From positions 1 through 40,124 of the IMG/VR virus record IMGVR_UViG_3300032087_001047: a stretch of 40,124 bases of DNA; one strand, written 5' to 3'. The DNA is from a virus. The stretch's first letter is position 1. Each line of letters starts with the position of its first letter. Positions 27,618 through 33,469 of the stretch are shown here, in pieces. The position numbers and the translations under genes are program-made. The notes under the pieces were generated by a model, which was given only the letters and a program-made list of their open reading frames with translations, was not told where the DNA came from and searched no databases.

Positions 27618-28801
27618 TGAAACAATTACTTACGTTACTTATTATTTTAATTTCATCTAATTCAATCTCACAAAACTTATTTAAAGATATATACAAAGAC
27701 TTTTTAAAATATGGAACCATATATGTAGCTGGTGACATAGACAACCCTAAAGAAGAACCAAAAGATTATTTTGTAAGAACAAATCCTGATGGTAATTTAT
27801 ACACACCACCTGTTGTAGTTGATGGTACTGACTATTATGACTACGATTATAGATATGGTTTTGGTATAAGAAAAATAGCTAGGTTTGATTACGAGATTAA
27901 AGGTAAACAATACTATGATGGAACAGAAAGTAATGTAGGTTTATCAGCTACAAACTCTGCTGTTAAAGGTTTAGAATATGTATTTCATACTGAAAAAGAA
28001 AGATCAAGAGATGAGATATATAAAAACCATAGATATTTTGTAAAGCATAGTGGTAAATACCACATGGTTAAATTAGAAAGTAGAGCACAAGGTAAAGTTG
28101 ATTTTAAATATAATTCAGCAGATCTTAGAGCTAAACTACCTATTGGTAAAAAATTTAGTTTATCTGCAGGTGCTATATATCGTACACATGAAAGACCTTA
28201 TGGTTATAACCCTGTAGAAATATGGTTAAATGAAACAAATGACGCAGGACAAGTTGTAAACCCTTGGTATACACTTGGTTTTTATTACGGGTACGATGAT
28301 ATATATTACACACAGCAAGATCAACTTGGAAACCAAGTATCTGATTGGTATTGGATAGATCCAGATGGAAATATCGTGGCTAATACAGATCTTGAATTTA
28401 GAGATACAGTGTTTGCTGAACTAATGAATCAATATAACGAAGAGATATGGTCAGAGCTTGATAGTTTTGGTTTAATATCACCTGTTGTCGGTTTCGACTG
28501 GTATCATTATAAAAATAATTTTTGGCTACATGCTTATGGTTCTTACTTATTACCATACCACAAGTATGTAAAAGGTGACGAACAATATAGTTATTTACAT
28601 AGAAACGGTTGGCATATGGCAGGTCATAATGAAATGCATGCTATGAGTGATGGAGATCAGTGGGAGGATTATCAAGCTGGTGTAGTATTTGGTTGGAAAT
28701 TAAGCAGATCAATTGGTGTGTTTGCAGAAGCTGAATATACTAAATTCTGGGATAGTAAAATATATAACGGATCTGTAGGATTAAATATAACATTAAAATA
28801 A
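27617..28801 (+). CDS. Phage-encoded outer-membrane beta-barrel-like protein with signal peptide
   Basis: Residues 1-19 (MKQLLTLLIILISSNSISQ) form a classic Bacteroidota signal peptide. The mature 375-residue chain is rich in Tyr, Trp, Gly and Asp. It alternates polar and aromatic residues in strand-like stretches (DYYDYDYRYGFGIRKIARFD, KFSLSAGAIYRTHERPYGYN, NNFWLHAYGSYLLPYHKYV). It ends with strands like a barrel closure: WKLSRSIGVFAEAEYTKFWD and then GSVGLNITLK. This fits an outer-membrane barrel of about 10-14 strands. Phages rarely carry such genes; one made in the infected cell could block secondary infection by altering receptors, or change uptake. It could instead be a periplasmic or surface protein. 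It leads the envelope/lysis cassette and is coupled to the 29-residue gene. Confidence 0.65.
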   Translation: MKQLLTLLIILISSNSISQNLFKDIYKDFLKYGTIYVAGDIDNPKEEPKDYFVRTNPDGNLYTPPVVVDGTDYYDYDYRYGFGIRKIARFDYEIKGKQYYDGTESNVGLSATNSAVKGLEYVFHTEKERSRDEIYKNHRYFVKHSGKYHMVKLESRAQGKVDFKYNSADLRAKLPIGKKFSLSAGAIYRTHERPYGYNPVEIWLNETNDAGQVVNPWYTLGFYYGYDDIYYTQQDQLGNQVSDWYWIDPDGNIVANTDLEFRDTVFAELMNQYNEEIWSELDSFGLISPVVGFDWYHYKNNFWLHAYGSYLLPYHKYVKGDEQYSYLHRNGWHMAGHNEMHAMSDGDQWEDYQAGVVFGWKLSRSIGVFAEAEYTKFWDSKIYNGSVGLNITLK

Positions 28802-28802
28802 A

Positions 28803-29090
28803 ATGGCAAAGCAAATAAGTGAAGATACTAAAGTTACACTTGATCTTAAAACAATAGGATTAATAATTGGAGGAGTTGTTTCATTGACAACAATGTGGTT
28901 TGCTTTACAAGCAGATATAGCTCTTGCTATGGAAAAACCTGAACCTGTTATTGATAGAGTAGAATATGATTTAAAAGACGAGTTAATTCGTCAAACAATT
29001 ATGGATACTCAAGAAGATGTACAAGAAATAAAAGAGACTATAGAAAAAATCGACGAACGTTTGTACGAGTTACAACAAAGAGGTAGATAA
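28803..29090 (+). CDS. Single-pass membrane protein with C-terminal coiled coil (holin or inner-membrane spanin candidate)
   Basis: This 95-residue protein has a short charged N-terminus, one membrane helix at about residues 17-38 (TIGLIIGGVVSLTTMWFALQ) and a highly charged C-terminal half with heptads (DTQEDVQEIKETIEKIDERL). A type II topology with a periplasmic coiled coil is the plan of inner-membrane spanins; small size and proximity to the endolysin would also allow a holin. It starts one base after the outer-membrane-protein stop (TAA A ATG), so it is translated with it. A choice between holin and spanin cannot be made from sequence alone. Confidence 0.6.
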   Translation: MAKQISEDTKVTLDLKTIGLIIGGVVSLTTMWFALQADIALAMEKPEPVIDRVEYDLKDELIRQTIMDTQEDVQEIKETIEKIDERLYELQQRGR

Positions 29091-29091
29091 T

Positions 29092-29490
29092 ATGAAATAC
29101 TTAAATATAATTTTATTATTAATATCATTTAATATATCAGCTCAAGAGTGGATAACAGACGATAATTTTGATAGTAAAATAAATGAGAGACAAGCTTTTG
29201 GTGATAATCAATCAAAACCTGTAGTTGTAGAGTTTTATGCTAAGTTTAACGATGCAAACAAATTTGAACAATGGTCAGAATTAAAAGATGTTATATATTA
29301 CAGAGCGGATATAGCTACGTGCCCAGCCGCTAAAAAGAAATATAAGGTACGTATGGCACCGACATTAATTATATTTAAAGATGGTATTAAAGAAACTATT
29401 TTTAAAGCAGGATTAGATTTAATGTTGCCAGCAGATTTAAATGATATTCAAGAATCTATAAACGAAATTAATAACGCAAGTAAATTTTAA
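29092..29490 (+). CDS. Exported thioredoxin-fold protein lacking the CxxC motif
   Basis: Residues 1-18 form a signal peptide ending ISAQ, placing the protein in the periplasm or beyond. The mature part shows thioredoxin landmarks: the strand PVVVEFYAKF (about 43-52), then at the active-site loop NDANKF where WCGPC is expected, a second strand and the cis-proline loop VRMAPTLIIFKDG (P90). Only one cysteine (C77) exists, so ordinary dithiol chemistry is excluded; it might act as a binding or chaperone version of the fold. It starts one base after the preceding stop. A non-catalytic exported thioredoxin fold among lysis genes is unusual. Confidence 0.65.
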   Translation: MKYLNIILLLISFNISAQEWITDDNFDSKINERQAFGDNQSKPVVVEFYAKFNDANKFEQWSELKDVIYYRADIATCPAAKKKYKVRMAPTLIIFKDGIKETIFKAGLDLMLPADLNDIQESINEINNASKF

Positions 29491-29493
29491 ATT

Positions 29494-29532
29494 ATGTGTC
29501 CTATTTGTAACGGAGATTGTGGGCTTTGCTAA
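29494..29532 (+). CDS. 12-residue tetracysteine peptide MCPICNGDCGLC (putative)
   Basis: ATG at 29494 follows the preceding TAA after three bases (TAA ATT ATG), the spacing used by neighbouring genes. The frame encodes MCPICNGDCGLC and stops at TAA 29530-29532. Four of 12 residues are cysteine, arranged as CxxC-x3-CxxC, a pattern able to bind zinc or an iron-sulfur centre or to form disulfides. A 40-base A/T-rich gap follows before the next gene, so there is no coding conflict. Such a short frame can arise by chance, but four cysteines in an AT-rich genome in exactly this place is striking. Confidence 0.4.
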   Translation: MCPICNGDCGLC

Positions 29533-29572
29533 AGCTCAAATCTAAAAATATAAAAAACTATTAATTCATTTA

Positions 29573-29782
29573 ATGAAAAAGAAAATAAAAATAATATTAT
29601 TAATATTATTATTAAGTAGTTGTGCATCAGTGCCTTCTTGGGAAAGAGGACCTTTAAATAATGATAGGGAAATTAAAATATTAAACCCACATAAAGGTGT
29701 ATATGCTGATAAAGATTTATTCTCGCTAATAGCAGGATTAGCTTTAGGTACTGCTTTAATATTATTTGTTGGACCAAAGTAA
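29573..29782 (+). CDS. Small lipoprotein with C-terminal membrane segment (spanin candidate)
   Basis: The 69-residue product has a lysine-rich N-terminus, a hydrophobic core and a lipobox LLLSSC-A, so it should be lipidated at Cys17 and anchored in the outer membrane. About 30 polar residues follow, then a second hydrophobic stretch at about residues 50-67 (LFSLIAGLALGTALILFVG). A lipid anchor at one end and a membrane helix at the other is the plan of unimolecular spanins such as T1 gp11, which fuse inner and outer membranes at lysis, though this one is very short. Alternatively it is the outer-membrane partner of the coiled-coil protein at 28803. It is followed by the endolysin. Confidence 0.6.
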   Translation: MKKKIKIILLILLLSSCASVPSWERGPLNNDREIKILNPHKGVYADKDLFSLIAGLALGTALILFVGPK

Positions 29783-29784
29783 TT

Positions 29785-30246
29785 ATGAAAATAAGTAAAC
29801 ATATAACATATGCTGAAGCTATACACTCTAATACTGCTAAGCGTAAAGGAATAGATAATACACCTAATCCAAATCAAATTGAAGCTATGAAATTATTAGC
29901 TGAAAAAATATTTGAACCATTACGCGAGTGGGTTGGTGGACCAATAAAAGTTAATTCATTTTTTAGATCACCAGAACTTAACGTAGCTATTGGTGGAGTA
30001 GCATCTAGTCAACATTGTAAAGGTCAAGCAATTGATATTGACGATGTTTATGGCTATAAAACTAATGCAGAAATGTATCATTGGATAAAAGAAAATTTAA
30101 ATTTTGATCAAATTATATGGGAGTTTGGAACAGACACTCAACCTAATTGGGTACATGTATCATATGTATCAGAAGAAGATAACAGAAACAGATGTCTAAA
30201 GGCTTATAAAGACGAGAATAACAAGACAAAATATAAAACAATTTAA
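29785..30246 (+). CDS. Endolysin, peptidase M15 family (D-Ala-D-Ala carboxypeptidase-like)
   Basis: This 153-residue murein peptidase cuts peptide cross-links of peptidoglycan to lyse the cell. Family landmarks are NSFFRSPELN, then SSQHCKGQAIDI with zinc ligands H77 and D84, IIWEFG with the catalytic-type Glu113, and NWVHVSY with the third ligand H124. No signal peptide is present, so release depends on a holin or membrane damage from the preceding small membrane proteins. The length is typical for M15-type phage lysins without a separate cell-wall-binding domain. It starts two bases after the lipoprotein stop (TAATTATG), and the basic-protein cassette follows immediately. Confidence 0.9.
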   Translation: MKISKHITYAEAIHSNTAKRKGIDNTPNPNQIEAMKLLAEKIFEPLREWVGGPIKVNSFFRSPELNVAIGGVASSQHCKGQAIDIDDVYGYKTNAEMYHWIKENLNFDQIIWEFGTDTQPNWVHVSYVSEEDNRNRCLKAYKDENNKTKYKTI

Positions 30247-30247
30247 C

Positions 30248-30397
30248 ATGGCTATCAAAAGAACTAAAATAAGTCCAGCTTGTAAAGCTGCAGCTAAAAA
30301 GAAATTTAAAGTATGGCCTAGCGCTTATGCTTCTGGTTGGGGTGTAAGATGTACCAAAGCTGGTGGACCAGGTAAAATGGGTAAAAAGAAAAAGTAA
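30248..30397 (+). CDS. Basic small protein 1 (49 aa), PSAYA motif
   Basis: The protein has 15 Lys/Arg among 49 residues and no classical DNA-binding fold. It carries KKKFKVWPSAYASGWGVRC, matching the 'kF.vyPSAYAn.w' motif that I associate with DUF5872-related proteins of marine phages and giant viruses, and ends GKMGKKKK. It starts one base after the endolysin stop, and its TAA shares a base with the next ATG (TAATG at 30395-30399). It is the first of five overlapping basic genes. A role in binding nucleic acid or packaging is inferred from charge only. Confidence 0.7.
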   Translation: MAIKRTKISPACKAAAKKKFKVWPSAYASGWGVRCTKAGGPGKMGKKKK

Positions 30398-30582
30398 TGG
30401 CTAAAGCGTATAGAGGAGTTTTAAAAGCTCGTATAAATAAACTATACGGAGGTGATGTTACTTGTAGTAAAGTTAACAAATTAAAAGCTAGACCAAAAGC
30501 TACAAAGCGAGATGTGCAGTTGGCTAATTGGTTTATTAATATGCAAGATTGTAATGGCAGATCCAAAAAAAGGAACAGGTAA
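30397..30582 (+). CDS. Basic small protein 2 (61 aa)
   Basis: A lysine/arginine-rich helical protein (MAKAYRGVLKARINKLYGG, later KLKARPKATKRDVQLANW and an RSKKRNR tail). It contains two cysteines (VTCSKVNKL and MQDCNG). Its start overlaps the stop of basic protein 1, and its end overlaps the start of basic protein 3 by 29 bases. Function unknown. The TCSKV segment recurs as ATCSKV in the next protein, hinting at shared ancestry within the cassette. Confidence 0.65.
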   Translation: MAKAYRGVLKARINKLYGGDVTCSKVNKLKARPKATKRDVQLANWFINMQDCNGRSKKRNR

Positions 30583-30841
30583 AAAACCTAAAGGTTCAGG
30601 TCGTAGATTGTATACAGATGAAAATCCTAAGGATACTGTTAGAATTAAATATGCTACAGAAGCAGATGCTAAAGCTACATGTAGTAAAGTTTTAAATATA
30701 AACAAACCGTTTGCTAGAAAAATACAGATACTAACTGTGATGGAACAGCGATCAAGGTTTGGTAAAAAACCAAAGCAAGCTGCTATAGCAAAAGCTTGTA
30801 AAAATAAAGTACGTAGAAAACATGGCAGAAAAAAGACCTGA
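30554..30841 (+). CDS. Basic small protein 3 (95 aa)
   Basis: I chose the ATG at 30554 and not one 42 bases upstream, because the upstream leader would be hydrophobic and fully inside the previous gene, whereas MADPKKGTGKKPKGSGRRLY is a typical start of this family as I recall it from marine phages. Of 95 residues, 29 are Lys or Arg (20 K, 9 R). A structured middle (DTVRIKYATEADAKATCSKV, KPFARKIQILTVMEQRSRFG) is flanked by disordered basic ends, the tail being RRKHGRKKT. It may bind DNA or RNA; no catalytic residues are evident. It ends 20 bases inside the next gene. Confidence 0.7.
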   Translation: MADPKKGTGKKPKGSGRRLYTDENPKDTVRIKYATEADAKATCSKVLNINKPFARKIQILTVMEQRSRFGKKPKQAAIAKACKNKVRRKHGRKKT

Positions 30842-31067
30842 GTGGAAAGACTCAAAGTATGCGGATGCTAAAGGTAAGTTTAAAGAATTATCTTGTGGCG
30901 ACCTAGCTGATTGGTTAATCAAAAGTAGAAAAGGAAATAAGAAAGCTATTGTCGGTAGTCTTAATCAACAAATAGTTTTTAATAGAAAAAAGAATCCTAG
31001 CTATGCTAAGAAAATGAAGTGTGCTCGTAATGCTGCTATGAAAAAATTAGGTAAAGATGAAAAATAA
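30822..31067 (+). CDS. Basic small protein 4 (81 aa)
   Basis: The product starts MAEKRPEWKDSKYADAKGKF and is Lys-rich to its end (KKMKCARNAAMKKLGKDEK). A middle segment, CGDLADWLIKSRKGNKKAIV, resembles a short helical domain. It has two cysteines. It overlaps both neighbours, by 20 bases upstream and 11 downstream, so the cassette is translated as a unit. I recognise it as a partner of the DUF5872-like genes in marine phages but know no function. Confidence 0.65.
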   Translation: MAEKRPEWKDSKYADAKGKFKELSCGDLADWLIKSRKGNKKAIVGSLNQQIVFNRKKNPSYAKKMKCARNAAMKKLGKDEK

Positions 31068-31461
31068 ATTTAGTCCACTCGCTCATTGCTGGGCAGGGGT
31101 TTTACATAATCCAGAAACAAATAAGATGCGTAATAGAGTTGCTAACTATGGTAAAGGAACAGGTAATAAACAAGCTCTTGCTAAAGCTGAAAGCACGCGT
31201 ACTCCATTACAAAAGAAAAGTAAAATAAAAGGTGGTGGTACTACTAAGGTTTGTTTACCTGCTTCAAAGGTAAGATCTATGAGTGCTGCTGAAAAGAAAA
31301 AAGTAATTGCAGCTAAGAAATCTGCTGCTGCTCAAGGTAAATATAAAAGATCTAAAAAGTCTTTTGTAAAAGGTGCTCGTAAAAAAGGTGCTACATTAAG
31401 AGACTGGTTTGAAAAAGAAAACTGGATAAATGTAGCTACGGGTAAACCGTGCGGAGAATAA
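31057..31461 (+). CDS. Basic small protein 5, DUF5872-like (134 aa)
   Basis: The last gene of the rightward block. The N-terminal part has HCWAGVLHNPETNKMRNRVA and VCLPASKVRSMSAAEKKKVI. A low-complexity basic linker (KKSAAAQGKYKRSKKSFVKG) follows, and then the DUF5872-type ending GATLRDWFEKENWINVATG with KPCG. That Trp-Phe/Trp box plus a terminal Cys is the family signature as I recall it. Homologues occur in marine phages and giant viruses with no established role. Eleven bases overlap the preceding gene. The block then ends at the terminator 52 bases downstream. Confidence 0.7.
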   Translation: MKNKFSPLAHCWAGVLHNPETNKMRNRVANYGKGTGNKQALAKAESTRTPLQKKSKIKGGGTTKVCLPASKVRSMSAAEKKKVIAAKKSAAAQGKYKRSKKSFVKGARKKGATLRDWFEKENWINVATGKPCGE

Positions 31462-31479
31462 AATAGGAACAATATTAAA

Positions 31480-31551
31480 ATGGGCGTACCATACCCAAAA
31501 GTTCCTGTAACCAAAAAGGGGAAGTCATTTGACCTCCCCTTTTTTTATTAA
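31480..31551 (+). CDS. Possible 23-residue peptide reading through the terminator (doubtful)
   Basis: ATG 31480 opens a frame encoding MGVPYPKVPVTKKGKSFDLP and then FFY. Its last third is the terminator hairpin itself, and its stop overlaps the nrdA stop on the other strand. The leader AACAATATTAAA resembles other leaders here. A terminator that is also coding is unusual, and a ribosome would disrupt the hairpin. It could be chance; no partner or homologue can be named. Confidence 0.2.
   Translation: MGVPYPKVPVTKKGKSFDLPFFY
31513..31547. terminator. Bidirectional rho-independent terminator between converging operons
   Basis: The arm AAAAAGGGGAAGTC (31513-31526) pairs with GACCTCCCCTTTTT (31531-31544) around loop ATTT, with a single A-C mismatch. 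The A-tract on the left and T-tract on the right make it work for both strands: the plus block ending at 31461 and the minus block ending with nrdA at 31548. Confidence 0.9.
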
Positions 31552-33242
31552 CCATCACAAGCTACACAGTCTTCCATAGCTCTAGAAGCAATGTCTCCAC
31601 GTAACACTGACTCTGTCCGCATATAGTATAAAGTTTTAATACCTTTCTTCCAAGCATCTAAATGAACTTGATTAATCCATTTAGGTGATGCTTCACTAGG
31701 AAAAGCTAAATTTAAACTTACACTTTGATCTATATATTGTTGACGTATACCAGCTTGCCTAACTAATTCTAGTTGGTTTATTTCCTTAAACGTTTTAAAT
31801 ACTTCTTTAGTATCATCGTCTAATTCTTTAATATCTTGTACAGATCCTCCGTCTGCTAAGATTTTATCCCATGTTTCTTTATTATTAATACCTATCTTTT
31901 CCAGAACCTTAACAAGCGTAGGATTCTTCCTAATAAATGTACCCTTAGCCGATTGTTCGGTGAATACATTAGCTGCCCAGGGTTCAATCCCTGGACTAAC
32001 ATTTCCAGAAAGTTTACTATTACTAACAGTGGGAGCAATAGCGCGTAAATGGGTATTACGAAACCCAGTACCAACACACCAAAGAGGTTCTCCGAAAACA
32101 TCAGCAAGAGCCATACTAGCTCGTTCAGATTCGATTTTGATTTGGCTAAAGATTCTTCTAGTTTCATATTGTGCTAATAAACCCTCAAATGGTAAACCTT
32201 TTTCTTGTAAGTATGTATGCCAGCCGAGTACACCAAGACCTAATGCTCTACCTTTTTCAGCAGATCTTACAGAGTTTTCAAAACCTTTTCTGTATTTAGC
32301 TCTTTGTATAAACTCTTCAAGCACTCCATCAAGAAACCATATTGAGTCATAAATGATATTTGTATTTTTCCATTCGTCATACTTAGCTAGGTTTAAGCTA
32401 GATAGACAACAAACGAATGAATGATTTTCATCTGTATGTAAAACTATTTCACTACAGATATTTGTCATGTGTACTTTTAATGCGTTGTCTTTGTAGGCTG
32501 CTGGATTTTGCTTATTTGTATTTCCTTTAAATAAGATATAAGGTTCACCAGTAGCTTTACGCTTTTGAAGTAGTTTTCCCCATTTTTGCCTTGCCTCAAC
32601 ATCTCCGCTAGTAAGTCTTCGCATGAATTTATCGCCGACCACGCAGCATTGATGTAGATTAAGCGATTGACGGTTGACGTCTCCTTTAGGTTCTCTAATT
32701 TCGAGCCATTCTTCAAAGTCTTTGTGCTCAATGTTAATATTAACTGATGCAGCGCCTCGTCTGACTGATCCTTGGTTTGTTGCAAGTATTGTTGAATCAT
32801 AGATTTTACAAAACGGCACAACTCCGTCGCTTGTTCCATTTCCTGTTATTTTAGCACCGGCGGGTCTTATTTGATTTACACCGATACCTACTCCACCGCC
32901 GTGTTTAGCGAGTAACATCATCTCCAAATTCTTTTGACCAATGTCAATAATACTGTCAGCAACGTCAATACCAAAACAAGATATAGGAAGCCCACGATCA
33001 GTACCAGTGTTTGAAAGAACTGGCGAAGCTAGACATAACCAACCTTTCCATATATACTCAAAGAAAAAATCAGCCATTTCAGGTTTAGCCAACCTTTTTG
33101 CCACGGTCTTCGCAACTCTTTCGTAAGCTTCTTTAGGTGTTTCTCCATTGTATAAATATCCTCCACCTATTGTTTTTTTATATACTTCGTTGTCACCCCA
33201 CTCTGGGTAATCAACTCCTTTTTTCCATTCATTATTCCACAT
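31548..33242 (-). CDS. nrdA: Ribonucleotide reductase large subunit, class I (NrdA)
   Basis: The enzyme reduces ribonucleoside diphosphates to deoxy forms for phage DNA synthesis, working with NrdB. All catalytic landmarks are present: redox Cys in PISCFG (C89), the NICSE box with thiyl-radical C263 and E265, the partner cysteine in SFVCCLSSLN (C278/C279), the radical-relay pair in LYYMRTES (Y539-Y540), and the C-terminal cysteine pair CVACDG (C559, C562). At 564 residues it is much shorter than E. coli NrdA (about 760) because the N-terminal ATP cone is missing, so overall activity control by dATP is probably lost. The G+C content is locally higher than in neighbouring genes. The start overlaps the 75-residue gene upstream by 11 bases. 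Confidence 0.95.
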   Translation of the reverse strand: MWNNEWKKGVDYPEWGDNEVYKKTIGGGYLYNGETPKEAYERVAKTVAKRLAKPEMADFFFEYIWKGWLCLASPVLSNTGTDRGLPISCFGIDVADSIIDIGQKNLEMMLLAKHGGGVGIGVNQIRPAGAKITGNGTSDGVVPFCKIYDSTILATNQGSVRRGAASVNINIEHKDFEEWLEIREPKGDVNRQSLNLHQCCVVGDKFMRRLTSGDVEARQKWGKLLQKRKATGEPYILFKGNTNKQNPAAYKDNALKVHMTNICSEIVLHTDENHSFVCCLSSLNLAKYDEWKNTNIIYDSIWFLDGVLEEFIQRAKYRKGFENSVRSAEKGRALGLGVLGWHTYLQEKGLPFEGLLAQYETRRIFSQIKIESERASMALADVFGEPLWCVGTGFRNTHLRAIAPTVSNSKLSGNVSPGIEPWAANVFTEQSAKGTFIRKNPTLVKVLEKIGINNKETWDKILADGGSVQDIKELDDDTKEVFKTFKEINQLELVRQAGIRQQYIDQSVSLNLAFPSEASPKWINQVHLDAWKKGIKTLYYMRTESVLRGDIASRAMEDCVACDG

Positions 33243-33459
33243 CTTTAGGTATCTCTAATTTTTTATCTTCTTGTACTCTTCTTTCTTCTACGTTTTTAAG
33301 TTCTTCAACTAACTTATTCCATTCATCTTTACCAATGTGTAATTGAAAAGCTGTTAAAGTTCCTTGTGCTAAACTAGCATTTGTTTGTACTTCTTTAATT
33401 AATTCTCTAACAACATTAGTTAAAGCTTCTACTTTTCTTTTTAATTTATTCTGTGCCAT
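33232..33459 (-). CDS. Small helical protein between nrdB and nrdA (75 aa)
   Basis: A charged, helical protein. Its first half is a probable coiled coil (KRKVEALTNVVRELIKEVQT), its middle is TLTAFQLHIGKDEWNKLVEE, and its end is acidic. It starts ten bases after nrdB and overlaps the nrdA start, so it is co-expressed with the reductase. A glutaredoxin or thioredoxin is often found here, but there is no cysteine at all, so it is not the reductant. A small regulator or assembly partner of the reductase is possible; function unknown. Confidence 0.7.
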   Translation of the reverse strand: MAQNKLKRKVEALTNVVRELIKEVQTNASLAQGTLTAFQLHIGKDEWNKLVEELKNVEERRVQEDKKLEIPKDVE

Positions 33460-33469
33460 TTTATTTTAT

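Noticed and set aside
31977-31994. A tRNA T-arm-like hairpin (CCAGGG TTCAAT CCCTGG) and possible attachment site
   Set aside because: The loop has six bases, not seven, no cloverleaf can be drawn around it, and the bases encode the conserved NrdA segment SPGIEPWAAN on the minus strand.
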